This document shows, piece by piece, positions 33,092 through 46,107 of a stretch of 64,000 nucleotides of DNA (its first letter is position 1; each line of letters begins with the position of its first letter). The position numbers and the translations under genes are program-made. This DNA is from Seiridium cupressi (taxonomy: Eukaryota; Ascomycota; Sordariomycetes; Amphisphaeriales; Sporocadaceae): the NCBI GenBank assembly GCA_036674765.1, contig JARVKI010000047.1, positions 124,001 through 188,000 of the forward strand, read 5' to 3'. Below the pieces are notes generated by a model. It saw only the letters and a list, made by a program, of their open reading frames with translations, was not told the DNA's origin and did no database searches.

Positions 33092-36000
33092 GTTGACTGA
33101 TTTACAAAGGATGCGGTTGTTTATTTGGGAGATTGTGTATTCTGTGCGAGAAACAAGAGCTTGCAGAGTAGAGAAGATGAAGACGTCAGCTCCATATGCA
33201 CAGGACGAGAGGGGTTTCTTTCTGCTTAGTACTCCGTATTTCCTCCCCCCGATAACTCGGACTTTGAAGCTGGTGCCGCAAGCCAAAATGCAGCGAAGGT
33301 GGGGGGAGGGAAGGTAGCCTCTGCCCCGCTCCTGGAAGAGGTCATCGCTGCCGTCATATTCGCGAAGCGCTTACAAATGACAAGCCGGCTACGACATCCA
33401 CCCACATACGGGTCGTCTCCCTAACAGGTAAAGCTGCGGTTTTCCTTCGCCTCTGTTAGGAGATGGGTCTGAAGTTCTGAACTGCCGTCGGACCTGGCAT
33501 TGGAACGGCCGATGCTCGGTGTCGGCTATAGCAAACCCGTTTGCAGGTAGTACTCGGCCAGGCCGGGGATGCCAGTCTTTGACTATACCTGAGGGTTATA
33601 GTATTATACCGTAGGGTATCTTACACATGCCATTATTGTTGATATTATGGACTCCCTGTTGGGATGCTGTCTGCTGTATGGTAGCCGACGTCTGCCCCCA
33701 GCTAGATAGGTGTGACTTGATGAGCTTGAGCTTGTCGAGCATCAATTGACACTTGCCGAGTGCTCGCCTTGACCGGTTCGTCCCCGACATTGTTGATTGA
33801 CGAAAGAGATGTTACAATAGGCAACGCATTCAGGCTGGCGGTGTTTCCAACTTTCGATCGCACTAACCAAGCAATGATGATAGACCTGCGTCTGTCCTGA
33901 AACCATCGTCGCGAGTTTATCTGTGATGACTAGAACCAAGGCTTCCCGGCGGGTTCCGAGCTCTCCGAACATTAAGCTTACATATAAAAAGGGCAGAAGA
34001 TCGGAGACCAGGAGCAGTGTGCCAACCTTGAAACCCATATCAAGAGTAACGCCTTGAAACATTATAAAACGCAGGGGCTAGGGCGACAGCAGAACGTTTC
34101 AAGTTTGCCTGCTGCATTACTGTTCGTAAAAGCTCCCGGATTTGATAGCGGAAGCGAAGCAACGTGAAGTTGAATGAGCAACATTGTCTCTGAGAAAGGC
34201 CAAATGCAAAGAGCTACAATAATAAGAGCCACTGCATCAAACTCCTAGCTCAGCCCTATGGTAGGTTTCTAACACTTGTTGCTGAAAAGCATTGGCCCAT
34301 GCCGAACTGCGTACCACCCTTACGTTACGAAGTCCAATGAGTTGCTTCATTCGCATCAGATTGCAAGCTGCCCTGGAATGGCATTCTAGTGGACCGTGAG
34401 CTGCATTAGGGTTCGCGCGAGCAGGAGCCTACTGGCTGCTTGTAACGCTCTGCGAGAGACGTTGATAGCAGATTTCATTGTCTGAAGACTCGAAGATGTC
34501 AGACGGCGACACGTAAACGAAAACGTATATTTGAATTGTATATGCTACTAGGAGCCACAAGTGGTCGTCTTGCTCTTCCTGAATCTGGGAAATCAAGGCC
34601 TAGGGTGATCTAGCTTAGACAGCAAGAAGACTATAATATTCTGTCCGAATTTGAATTTTAAACACGATCGGCCATTCGGATCCTATTCGAAGGTTATGAC
34701 CCAAAAGGGACAAGCTTAAGGATCAACTACACGTGTCTAAGGGATCCAGTTGTAGGGTACAGAAATCGTAGCCCCTAACTTATGCGGAGAGGCTCAACAC
34801 TCCGACATGCTACGAGATGGCGCTGGAACGGGAGTAGTTGGCCTGGAAATCGATGCATTCCATCTTGGCACATACAGAACTTCCATTAGTACCACCATCA
34901 TGGTTTACTCTGCATCATATTTATGGTCAATATTCTTACACCTTTATATTAAAGGGCGATTGACAAGGCAAACCGGGAAAGCCTGCGCCTTCTGTGACGT
35001 GTGTCTATTAGATACAAAGAAGATCGACCAAGATGGGGTTTTGATCCCACGCCAGGCTATGTACGATTCACTACCTATGTATTGGGTCCAGTAACCACCC
35101 AGTGTCAATTCAGTTGATCAGATGGAGTCTTAATTGATTACTGGGCCAAGATGTTCAGTCGTAGTGTGAAGCTTAGTGTTCATGGAAGTGTTTTCGCGAT
35201 GACGGTACCTAAACCCAAATGCTCGCAGTCTGCCCTATGAAACCGTCCCATGTTGTAGGAGACATCCCTGCACAGCTTAAAACCCCATACATACATTGAT
35301 GTAGTCTGACCTGGACTGAGGCCGCACAGCGCACAGCCCGGTCGCAAAGTGGCTAACACGTTTGTTTTTTTGCCTGTGCTACCTAATCAAGATGGGCAGT
35401 GCTCGTATTCCCATTCATTTGCACGTTGGGGGAGAGATGCAAGTCTATATAAATGACGATGAGTTGATGGTGGTGATCAAAGTCCTCAGGTGGGATTAGT
35501 TAGTGCACATGGGAAATGGCCGAGTTGGGAGTCAGTGCTGGCAGAAAGCCTAACTGTCAATTGTTTCCCTCTGGGGTTGATGATCACGGTCGGGCTTCGC
35601 TCCAGCCGGGGCCTGCTTTAGCACCATCCCGGACGCAGCTCGCCAGCTCAGCTTGGCCAGCCCACCTAGAGCGCACCACATCATCTCCAGTCCTTCGCAG
35701 CAGTAACTTAGTACCCAGTATTACGCACAAACCATGGCGATGCCGACTTGAACTTTGCCTTCCCCCATCCGTGCCATCTACCATTGTATTCATCCTAGAA
35801 ACGGACCGGTCTGGAATTTGGATAGAGGCGCCCTTCCAGTGATCCGAGTGTACTTTTACGAAAGCCCAACCAAAACCATAGCAATAACTTAATCAGCCTA
35901 ATCGGTCGCGGCCGTCGCAATTTGCTGCATCTGCTCACCGACGACTTTCCGCTGCGGGTGCGAGGCGAGTTGCACGCGTTCCCAAAACCGAGATACACAC

Positions 36001-36411
36001 TCGCTGTGAGTCCAACGAGATCCTCAGTCCGTCAACGTCGGAACTCGAGCGTCTCGTTCATCAGCGACATCCAACTGCCAGGGTCCTTACGGCTACCCGA
36101 ACTAAGCCTTACAACGACACACCGCGGCCCAGAAATAATCCAAATAGCCAGAACTTGGGCGCAATCGTCGAATCAACTGGATGGTCGTGCATTGCTGACG
36201 ATAGCGGGGCGAATGGAGACTCATTCCAGCAACTGGGTCAAATCGCAATCGGCACACGGCACCAGCGATAGCATCGACCGGTGCGGCAGTTCCTAAGTGG
36301 GAATCCCTGGGAAGAAAGGAAACTTTCTCCTTCGATTTGTGCTTGTGCTTACGCCCGCGCCAAGCCGAAAACCCTTTGTCTTTCTTGTCAGTCGCCGGCT
36401 TGCAAGCAGCC
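33092..36411. other. 3.3 kb gap between divergent sod1 and rom2
   Basis: It holds the sod1 promoter on the left and the rom2 promoter with a probable long leader on the right (about 35500-36411, CA- and CG-rich). A minus-strand stretch at 33597-34062 has overlapping open frames with a plausible donor (TAT then GTAAGC near 33977) but no frame I recognise. An ATG ORF at 34807-35094 (95 codons) and one at 35516-35842 (108 codons) are also unrecognised and weak. Confidence 0.45.
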
Positions 36412-39400
36412 ATGTCGTTTCGAGGCGACGAGCAGCGCCGATACGGCCACATCCCGCCAGTCCAATACCCTGTCGCGAACGACCAAACCCAAGATATCCC
36501 CAATCGGAGGTTGAGCTTCAACAGCGGCGACGACGGAGCCGCAGCACAGTACAGCGCAGGTGGGCAACGCCAAGCGTACCAGCCGACCATAAACACGCGG
36601 GGGCTAGGGCGCGAGGAGGAGCTCTTTCTTGCGAGTCCGACAGAAGCCGGAAGAGTAAACTATGGCTCGGCGAGCACAGCAATGTCGGGCTACCAACACC
36701 AGTATGCGGCTCAAACGCCGGCAACGCCGTCTACATACAATCCCCAGGCCTTTGTCGGCCGCGCCCAGTCGCAGTCGCTGCCGTACCATCCACACCCAAC
36801 CTCGAATCGCTACGGCGCTCAAAGTGCTGGCCCATACAGCCCGACATCTTCGACGACAAACTACACGCCCGCGCCGTACAACCCTGCCGCCTACTCGAAT
36901 ACTAGCCCGTCCGTCCCGCAAAGACAGTCGACCTACGCTGGAACTGGCTATGGCGGATACAATAGCCAGAGCTATTCAGCAACTCCAGCTATGAACCCTT
37001 CCAACTACTGGCAGTCGCAACCATCATATGTTTCCCCTTCGTCTCAGCCAGCGCAGGGCCCTTCGCCCCCTGCCTCCCATGCGGCTTACGACCAAGCCTC
37101 ACCCGGCATCCCTCCATATGACTCTGGCTACTCCCAATACTCCGCTCAGAACAGCTACGCGCCAAGCGCCACAAGCGCCACAAGCCCCCCAGCAACCTCG
37201 TACTCGACAACGTCTTCCCAAGCGCCGTATCCCACATACTCGAACATACCCGTGGGCCCGAACTATTCAGCCAACGACCCCCATTCGTTCCTGACAAACC
37301 GGGCTTCTAGGTCGAGCTCGCAAGTGTCGCCATTGCCATCTCCTCCCATGCAGCCCCAGCCGGCATCACCTGGGTTACAAAGGCACCCGACCAACGCGCC
37401 ATTACCGAGCCGTCCCGCTGCCGAGGAGCCATGGGAGGGGTCGAATGGCAGATATGGTGCTTCTTCCTCGGAGTATGTTATGCAGGACAACATCATGAAG
37501 GATATAGAGGCCGAGCTGAGCGCTGGCGGTGGCTCCCACAGGAGTCGACCGCGTCCTTTTGATCAGCGCAATGGCGCTGTGGAGGACGATGACCTGCAGA
37601 ACCTACGCCGGCTCACCTCGACGGCTAGTAGCTATCGCTCAACGGCCACGACCGTCAATACGCAGGACGACGGATCGGGAGTGCAACGCTTTTCGTCGAA
37701 CGCGTCGACTGTCAACCGCAATCATTCACAAAATCCATTCTCTTACCCTGAAGACGATGGTGATGAGAGCGACCCAGAAGCAGCAGCTGGATTATTGGCA
37801 ATGCAAATGGCAGATGAAGACGATCGCCGGCTTAGTGGAGGCATGTCATTTCCCCTATTCAGCCAGCCCGAGGTCACTGTCCAGGCCGCTATGCCAAATT
37901 TGCCCGAGGAGCCAAGCAGCGACAGTGACTACGCTGCAATGGATCTTGGTCTCTTCAGCGGTGGTTATGCGGGCAAATTGAATTACGACAACAACCTAGC
38001 CTCACCCCCCGAGAACGATATTTATCAACAGGATAGTCAAAATCTGCCAACTCCCCGGAGCAATCACGCCTCACAGCGAAGCCATGAGAGCAATAAATAC
38101 CCTGCATTTGAGGAGGCTGGCCTCGACTACGGGGGTACGGGTGGTCTTCAGGCGCCGAGCGCCCATCGTTTGAGTTTCGACGAGGGTGATGAGCGGGTTT
38201 CGTTACACTCGAGGCAGAGTGGCAGCGACTCGCCATATAAGGAAGACTATCCAGACATGTTCTACCACCCTGGTCTGTCCAGCAGACCGCTCCCTGCAAT
38301 TCCCGCCAACGCCAACTCCGATAGCAGTTCCATGCTCTCGGTGCAATCCCCCAACCGAGGGGGACACCAACACGGCTATTCCTTCAGCGCGGATTCTCGG
38401 CCATACACCGGGCCAGATGCCTCTTACGGGCAGAATGCCCAGCAGTTGCAGGTTGAGAGGTCGATATCATTATCAGGCCACAGCGTATCTCCACAGGTGC
38501 AGATTCCTAATAGATCAAGAACAGACGCCGAAGCGAATCGCATGAAACACATGCGGCAACAACAGCAGCTGGCAGCGCAGCAGGGACTGCCTTACGAGGG
38601 CTACGACGGTGGGACTGCATCTTCAGGTATTAATTACGATGTGATCACGTTACCAAGTGGCAGAAGAAAGAAGTTTGTCCCCGAAAAACTTACCATCATT
38701 GATACACGGTCATGTGTCGAACCCTGGGCGCTGAGTGGCATCTCTACTTGGCTCCGGGAGATGGCAGAAGGAGAACCAGATCTCAAGCGAAAGACGGTCG
38801 AAGACGGTCTTGTGCGGTTATTCTGCCTCAAAGTCCCAACGATGAATGTTGCCGACGCCGAAGGTCTTAGCGCAACAGTCGTTGACGTGATGTTGAAAGC
38901 CGGCATCTTGGTACCGGAAGAAGAGTGGCTAAAGTTCGGGCCCGGAACTATCACTGGTGTAATATGGCAACTTACCGGAACTGGATGTTATGCACCACGA
39001 CTTCATGAGATCGACGATGATGCTGTGGCGCACGAGGTGTCTGGCAGGTGCTACTCATATCATTGCGGCCGCACTTTGAAGAAAGCCAACCTAGATGATA
39101 TTCTTGCCGATGGTGTGAAGAAAGTCGATTGGGCAACTTATTACAACCTCAAATCTGAAGACATCGGGGGCCGACACAAGAAAGAGATCGAGCGACAAAA
39201 CAATCTCCACGAGGTCATCACCAGCGAAGAAGACTTCATGGGTCAACTCGACGTTTTGGCCGTCCTATATCGTGACCAACTCCTCCATTCTCAGCCGCGA
39301 GTTATCGTTGAAAGCAGGCTTGATAAGTTTGTCAATGCCGTGTTTGGCAAAATCGATGCCATTCAGCAAATCAACAAGGACCATCTGTTGGCTCAACTGA

Positions 39401-41802
39401 AGTATCGCCAGAAGGAGCAAGGGCCGTGGATCGTTGGTTTCAGCGACCTGTTCCGGGAATGGATTCGCAAGGCCAAAGTGGCATATATTGAATATGCCTC
39501 CGCGTACCCATACGCTACATATCTTGTCAGGAAGGAAAGAGAACGGAACTTTATGTTCAAACAATTTTTGGAACAGAATCGGGCACATGCCCGGTCCCAG
39601 AAATTGGACTGGACGACGTTCTTAAAGGCTCCCATCACCCGTCTACAGAGATACAACCTGCTTCTGGGAACTAGTATGAAAAACATGCTCGACGACAACG
39701 AAGAAAAGGCAAACTTGATGAAAGCCATGGAGGAGATCAAACAAGTTGCGCTGGAGGCAGACGCAAAAGTTGACGAGATGACGAAAAAGGTAACCATGAT
39801 TGAGCTGGACCAAATGCTGGTCCTCCGCCCAGGGTTTCACGCCGATCTTAACCTTGACCACCTCGGCCGCGAGTTGATCATACAGGGTGATTTACAGAGG
39901 ATGGGCTCAAAGGGTGTGCGGTGGGTTGACACGCACGCTTTGCTTTTCGATCATTACTTGATCTTGTCAAAACTTGTTGTGGCGAAAGATGGCAGGCAGG
40001 ATAAGAAGTATGATGTCTCGAAAGAGGTAAGCCATTCGTTTCCTGGGTGTATGCTTACCGACTAACGCACTCAGCCCATTCCAATGCCGTTGTTGTTCTT
40101 GGAAAGCAGTCAAGATGAGCCGGTCGCAAAGCAGAAGGGTATTGCTGCACCTTTGACTCGAGCGGCAAACTCTGCAACAGACATAAAGAAGGGCTCGGAT
40201 CCCAGGCTTACGAAGCCTGGTACGCCCTACTCTAACGGAGGTGAACGACCTGGTTTAGAACATGTACCCACGAACTCGTCTATAGGCTCAGTGGCGGTCA
40301 CTCGTTTAGCTCCAACCAACTCGAACGACAGCGAGGGCAAGATCTTGTATCCTTTCCGAGTCAAGCATCTGGGCCACGAAGTATACACCCTCTTTGCCCC
40401 CTCTGCACAGGCACGACAGGAGTGGTGCGATCGAATTATTGAAGCCAAAACACGGCACGCAAAGGCTCTACACGCACAAAACGCCGAGCCGTTCCGACTT
40501 CGTGCTGTTGCGGACAGTGCCTTCGCCTATGATTCCATTTCTGCCATGGGCAAATACGTCAGTGGTGTGCACATTCGTGGCACGCCACTTGACCGTGCAA
40601 TTCGCGATTTGGAGAAGGTCTTTGGTCCTGGTCGTGGTCCACCTCCAGTATCTCGAGCTTCGGTAAATTGTGCGACAGGTTTCTCCGCCTACGGGAAGAA
40701 CATGATCGCAGTGGGTACAGATATGGGTGTTTGTGTGGCCGAGGCCAGTGACCAGAGAGGGTGGGCAAAGGTCAGTTAACCCATGGCTCAAGATCTAAAG
40801 GAGGAAGTACTAACCTTGTCTTAGACCACGGCTTCCACCAGAGTCACGCAGATAGCCGTCTTGAAGGAATTCTCTGTTGTCCTCGTCCTCGCAGATAGGA
40901 ACCTGATCTCATACCCTCTTGACGCCATCGCGCCGCCCTCGAACTTTCCGGCTCCAACCGGTGACAACGTGCGGCGCTCGCCACAGAGATTGGCCAAAGA
41001 CGTATCATTCTTCGCAACGGCCCGTATGAAGGATCGTATGCTGGTATTTTACCGAAAGAAGGAAGGCCTTCACAGCACATTCAAGGTTCTAGAGCCTGTC
41101 TTTCAGAAATCAACGGAGAGGAAGACGCGCTTCTTCAAGACGGGCAAGGGCTCTGGATCCACAGAAACATTCCGTGACTTTGACGACTTTTACCTGCCCA
41201 CGGAGTGTTATTCCATCAACCTTTTCAACATGTATATCGCCATCTCAACAGCTAAGGGGTTCGAGCTCATGACACTGGACAAAAAGATCCCTATGAGCAT
41301 ACCAGACGTCAAGCAGCCCGCCATTGCCAATATTGCGAGCCGCATCCGGGATCAGAAACCTTTGGGCATGTTTCGACTGAACAGCCAGGAATTCCTACTA
41401 GCATACGAGGACTGCGCTGTCTATATCGACAAGCACAGCGATGTTAGCCGTTCTGTCATTATGGAATATAGTGGCAAACAGAAAAAGGCCAAGGGGGCCA
41501 CTATGTATGGCCAATATTTGCTTCTCTTCAACGAAGACTATGTCGAGGTCCGCAACGCGGAGAATGGACGGCTGCGGCAAATCATTGCTGGCAGGGACGT
41601 GAGAGTACTTGACTACGGCGTTAGAGGACCATCCGGTGGTTTCTACCAACAGAACAATGGACATGAAGCGGTAGCGAGCGGAGGAGAGCTCGGTGTAGCC
41701 TCGGAGGGTACTGTCAAGATCTGCATGGCACATCCAGAAGTGGCCGGGCAGCAGATCGTGCTTGAAATGCTTCTCAACAATGGTCACATGGAGAAAGCAT
41801 GA
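36412..41802 (+). CDS. rom2: Rom2-type Rho1 guanine nucleotide exchange factor
   Basis: This encodes a RhoGEF of the Rom1/Rom2 type, which loads GTP on Rho1 and so drives glucan synthase, protein kinase C and the cell-wall-integrity pathway at growth sites. Exons are 36412..40026, 40075..40770 and 40825..41802, all phase 0, giving 1762 residues. The first 750 residues are disordered and rich in Ser, Tyr, Pro and Gln. A DEP-like domain follows at about 765-850, the DH (RhoGEF) domain at about 930-1125 (HEVITSEEDFMGQL, then APITRLQRYNLLL), a PH domain at about 1140-1335 interrupted by a loop, and a citron-homology (CNH) domain at about 1345-1750. ATG 36412 is the first ATG in this frame; upstream codons are non-ATG starts. 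Tea1 and the wall proteins in this window act in related processes, without evidence of linkage. Confidence 0.95.
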
Positions 41803-42743
41803 TATGTCCGGATCCGTGACGGCTCAATGATAGGTATGAATAGTGCTTGCGCAATGGTACGCACACAAGGTGTTGAGCGGACTTGGAGGGGGTTCTTTTT
41901 TGATAACGGCATATTCGCTGCTATGGATATCCGGCCACCTTTTACGGCCATGTACTTCTCTTTTTTGAATCATAACGATTTGGCTTCTATAGTAACGGTT
42001 CACGAGAGAGTATTGAAAGGGACGGAATGGGCAGGAGTAGCGACAAGGAGTCTTCTCGAAAGCATAGCTCAACCAGTGAGTATAAGCATTTGATGTTTCA
42101 TTGCATGGTTACATCGCTGCAATTTTCTTCTTTATTTTTCTTTCCACGTACTATGCTAGTTCATGTGACTTATGTACATATCAATCATTCAAGTGAAGTC
42201 TTCTTGCCGGGGAGCGAAGGGGAAGCTTACCTATAATATATGGCAATAAATTTGAACCCCTGTCAAGTATCTTACTAGAATAACCGGTATAAGAGTTGGT
42301 ATAGCTGCATACGCTTTACTATATTTGGTTTACGTCCCCGTTAAGATACCTGACAGGGGTTCAAAATTATTGCCATGTACTACTGTAGCTTGGTAGCCGG
42401 GCGCATATTGTACCACGTCAGCCTGCAGCCTCCTTGAAGGATTCACCGAAGCACAGCCTTTCATTCGTCCTATTATCGGATTTGAACCAATAAGGTGATT
42501 GAAGTCTACCAAAGAGGCCCTTTGTGAGTGTTAAAATTGCAGTGCTGCACCGCCGCTGGACACCTCAGAGCGACAATGCTGTCTCGTCTCCACTGTAACA
42601 CATTTACATCCACATGACTGAGTTTTGGTTTACACGCCGCATAGCGCACGAGACAGCAAGCATATACCACTCTAATTAAGACCTATCGCACTATTCTTGC
42701 AAACGTAGGTATATGATGTTCTTCCGCGGTTGAAGAAAAAAAA
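41803..42743. other. Convergent 3' region between rom2 and the Het-C gene
   Basis: This stretch holds 3' sequences of two genes that end toward each other and the inverted repeat at 42237-42379. No coding sequence is recognised. Confidence 0.6.
42237..42379. repeat. 143-bp element with 38-bp terminal inverted repeats
   Basis: The left arm 42237..42274 and right arm 42342..42379 are inverted copies matching at 35 of 38 positions, separated by a 67-nt AT-rich spacer. Each arm contains TTTGAACCCCTGTCA. TA dinucleotides border the element, as for Tc1/mariner-derived MITEs. As RNA it would fold into a long hairpin. It has no ORF. It could equally be a small inverted duplication; copies elsewhere in the genome would settle this. 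Confidence 0.75.
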
Positions 42744-44795
42744 TCATGTAGTATCGCGATGACCGCTGAATGGCCATAGTCTGGATCCGATCTGTCCCAC
42801 AGTACTGGCGAACCATCCGGGAGCGCTGATGACCGCCCCAGTGGACCGGCCAATGAAACTGCCAGTCCCCTTGAATACATCTCCGATGGCGCCCAGGGGG
42901 TCCGACAAACTTTTCCTGGCGGTGACGAACACAAAATTGATATCACTGCTGATCTCATTGACGGCCCAGGCGAGAGGGAAGGAGACCTTTTTAGGTGGTT
43001 GCTTTACCTCAGGATCAGATCCGGGGAATGACGCTGGTCCGCGACGCTTGCCCGTAGCGAGCAAGTCTTTCAAGGTAAGATCATGATCCTCGTGGCCGCG
43101 ATTCTGGACGCTCTTCTTGGTCAGTTTGGATCGAAGTCGTTCTTTCTCTTCCGGCCGGTTGGTTTCCCACCAAGCTTTTATCGTTTGAAACATATACTCT
43201 TGGATAGGAGTCTTCTTCTTGGGGAACGCAGGGTGATGCAATATCGTCAGAATCTCCGAGATGGTCTCTGCAGCGTCGATGTTGGGATCGTCCCAGCACT
43301 TGACGACTTGCTGGACTGTCCAGTTCGTTGTGACAGTAGCGAGCAGGCCGGCCGGCTGGTTCAATACATTGCTGAAATGGTCCTTCGAAAGATCAGAGTG
43401 GCTGGTATCCGAGGCCTCTGAGCCGTCTTCATAGACGGCCGCGGAGGCCGACTTTGAGGCTTCCTCGTCGACTCGATCCTTCGCTGCCTTGACAGCATTT
43501 CGCAGTTCCTTCACGGAGGACTCGATCATAACCGCGAGAAACCGGAAAACTAGCTGGTTAGTGTATTCGCTTAGCTGGGTGGTTTCCATGTCCGCCTTTG
43601 ATTCTTCGGGCTCTTCTGTCCCCTCCTGGAGCCATTTTGACATTCTATCGTGAAGGTAGAAGACGGGCTCGATCGTTTGCCAGAGGAAGTTTGGGTTGGT
43701 CACACCGCTCGCGTCTTCTCCGGAATCCGAGCCTGACGGTGATATGTTCTCGGTTGCCTTTTTGAAGACCAAGGACACTGTGTTGAGCTGCTCAAGAAGT
43801 GGGATTTTGTCTGGGGAGACCTTGCTGACAGCTTCAATCCCTTTCTTGATGAGCTCGAATAGCTGCTCAAAGGCCGGCCCACCGAACCCAAGCTTGTCCT
43901 CAAGCGAGCCCAGCGTTCCCTTGGACTGCAGAATGGCCAGGTCATCGGCCTCGCCAAGGAGGCTGTGAAAGATATCCAGCATTCCAAAGGTGCCTGTGAC
44001 GATGGGCGCTACTTTTCTGCCCTTGATACCCGGCGTCTTGACTAGACAAGCATCTCCCACGAAGGAAAACACCTTGTCCTCCCCCAACTCATGTAAGCAT
44101 AGTTCCGTGAAGTTGCTGTGAGCGGCAAAGTCCTCGAGTGTATGCAGTGCAGCGCCAAGGTGTATCAGGGATTCCTTCTTGGCGTGCGAGCTCCTCTTTC
44201 TCCGGCCTTGTCTACCGAGTGCGATACACTGCTCCAGCTGCTCACGGACATAGTCCGCTGAGGTCCTCCATCCATTCCCGCTGTTGGCAATGTAGTTCTT
44301 CATGCCTGTCTTGGGGTCAAATTCAAGCTCCTCCGGCTGTACCGGCCCCCTCAGGCGCTTGTCAATATCTTGCGCATTGTCCTGGTAACCCTGGGGGTTG
44401 TCGATATGCTCAACATGCGTATAGCATCCTAGCCTTTCCCGCGTAACGTCAAACTCGTCCGTGGCAAATCCAAACTCCATGAAGGCCAAAACTGACACTA
44501 TAGCTCTCAGGATAGGCTCCGGTATGTTTTCCAAGCAAGTCGTGTCGATGACCTGCGAGAAATCACGCAGCCAGTTGCCAAAGTAGATCTGCTTGCGCTG
44601 CAGCTGCGTGAAGCGGTAATGCGTGATGAAGGACGCGGGCAAGAATTTGAGCACCTCGGTGATGTCGCCATGGCGCCACACATAGCCCTTGAAATCGCTT
44701 CCTGGAGGCACTTCACCGGCCCCGAAAGCGGCTGCTGGGGTTACCAGCAGGATGGCAACGAGCAGAAGTAGGAGTGTTGTTCTTGACGAAAACAT
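42744..44795 (-). CDS. Het-C family protein (heterokaryon incompatibility C-like)
   Basis: This encodes a Het-C domain protein of 683 residues in one exon. ATG 44795 is chosen because it starts a clear signal peptide (MFSSRTTLLLLLVAILLV, then TPAAAFG); the open frame extends further upstream without an ATG. Family motifs are WRHGDITEVL, KQIYFGNWLRDFSQ, FGFATDEFDVTRERLG, the HIDNPQGY block, the GMKNYIAN block, and LHTLEDFAAHSNFTEL, followed by VTGTFGMLDIFHS. In Neurospora, het-c alleles control heterokaryon incompatibility, and the wild-type protein is secreted or at the plasma membrane. This copy lacks the Gly-rich tail of classical Het-C and ends instead in Lys/Pro and Ser-rich sequence, so it may be a paralog. 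The role in recognition is not shown by sequence. Confidence 0.88.
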   Translation of the reverse strand: MFSSRTTLLLLLVAILLVTPAAAFGAGEVPPGSDFKGYVWRHGDITEVLKFLPASFITHYRFTQLQRKQIYFGNWLRDFSQVIDTTCLENIPEPILRAIVSVLAFMEFGFATDEFDVTRERLGCYTHVEHIDNPQGYQDNAQDIDKRLRGPVQPEELEFDPKTGMKNYIANSGNGWRTSADYVREQLEQCIALGRQGRRKRSSHAKKESLIHLGAALHTLEDFAAHSNFTELCLHELGEDKVFSFVGDACLVKTPGIKGRKVAPIVTGTFGMLDIFHSLLGEADDLAILQSKGTLGSLEDKLGFGGPAFEQLFELIKKGIEAVSKVSPDKIPLLEQLNTVSLVFKKATENISPSGSDSGEDASGVTNPNFLWQTIEPVFYLHDRMSKWLQEGTEEPEESKADMETTQLSEYTNQLVFRFLAVMIESSVKELRNAVKAAKDRVDEEASKSASAAVYEDGSEASDTSHSDLSKDHFSNVLNQPAGLLATVTTNWTVQQVVKCWDDPNIDAAETISEILTILHHPAFPKKKTPIQEYMFQTIKAWWETNRPEEKERLRSKLTKKSVQNRGHEDHDLTLKDLLATGKRRGPASFPGSDPEVKQPPKKVSFPLAWAVNEISSDINFVFVTARKSLSDPLGAIGDVFKGTGSFIGRSTGAVISAPGWFASTVGQIGSRLWPFSGHRDTT

Positions 44796-46107
44796 CTTAA
44801 CCCGTCGTTTTCCTAGGTCTTTAACAACAAGAAAAAGGAAGAAAGAACGGCAAAAAACAGGTTGGTGCAAATTGTCAAGGCACCACAGATTCTGACTGAC
44901 CTCGGGCAGTCTAAGCGTGAAGCTGCCAGAGGCTCCACCAGGGTTTAACAACCACGCCGCCAGAGACGATGCGAAATCAAAGTCTGTAGATGTCCGTCCG
45001 TCACAAGCGCGTCCAGATGCCTATTTGTTCTGCGTGGCGTGTCTCATGACGGCAAACCGTTTGAATAACGAAACCACATGGGCGCCCCCGTCGTGATGCA
45101 AAACCTGCGAGTACTTCGGGTGTACTTGGAGTTTGCCCAGTTTTGCGCCCGATGTGCACGTACATATGACGTTGTCAACAAACTGGCTTGTGACAAGACT
45201 AGCTAAGTGGGGGTCCGGAAATCTTTCGAGACGCCGGCCAATCAATTGCTGCACATGTTTCCCCCGACCGTTTCCATAGGTGACGATCAACACCAAAACC
45301 TCTATACTAAAACCCAATGATTGGCTTTATACCACATCTACTTGCGCTTCACTTGTTCGTTGTGTATGATTTGCTTTAGACCTTTGGTCTTCTGTATTCT
45401 GCACGCGAACCGCCCGTATGCCTTGACCATCCCAGGTATGTGACATTAAAAGCAGAGCCCGACAGCGGGCACTACACCTGCGCTTTCAGAGCGACTCTTC
45501 TGAATAACTGTATAACAGACAAAACATAGTCTATTGAGCTCTTGTCGCGGAGTATAGAGCCAAGTATCATGGACTTGATTCACATTGTGGGTTGCTAAGC
45601 GTGGCCAAGAACTACATTGTAGGTAGCTGTCAGCGCTCACCACAACTGGCTTTCACCGGTACGTCGTTAGTGGAGAGGCCCCCACGGCCGGGAAGCTCCC
45701 GAGGACAACGCCCAGCCGCAGGCCGGCGCCCCAGGAAACGGTGGTAAAATGCAGGGCCCGGTCCAAGTTCGTATTTATTTATATGCAGCATCTCATTGGC
45801 CTTCAATGTTTTCATTGCGGGTTTCGCATAACAACGAAACAAGCTCCCCGTCGGCGCAGAGGCACCAGATGGCCCTGACTCCAAAACAAAAATGGGGATG
45901 GGCAGATATCCTGCTGTTGAAAGCAAGAGCTCCGGCTCCGAGTTCAAAAGCCTGCGTGCCCATCGCTGGCGTTGCTCCTTGCTTTCTCACCCCTATCCTC
46001 CATGCCCTCGACGATACCTACAACTAGACCTACAACTAGGTAGACGATTACAATCTCCATCCCCATACCCATCCCAAACTTAAACCTATAATACTTGCCC
46101 ATTCATC
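44796..46107. other. Divergent upstream region, Het-C gene and surface protein gene
   Basis: The region should hold both promoters. Shortly before the ATG at 46108 there is a direct repeat ACCTACAACTAG (46016-46027 and 46029-46040) and a CT/CA-rich leader. A TATTTATTTATATGC stretch near 45771-45785 is a possible TATA region. No gene is recognised. Confidence 0.5.

Noticed and set aside
33597..34062. Minus-strand open frames with a possible GTAAGC donor
   Set aside because: All three frames are partly open and no single spliced product could be preferred or recognised.
36337..36411. Upstream extension of the rom2 reading frame
   Set aside because: It has no ATG; the first ATG is at 36412.
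44796..44951. Upstream extension of the Het-C reading frame
   Set aside because: It contains no ATG and would hide a good signal peptide starting at 44795.
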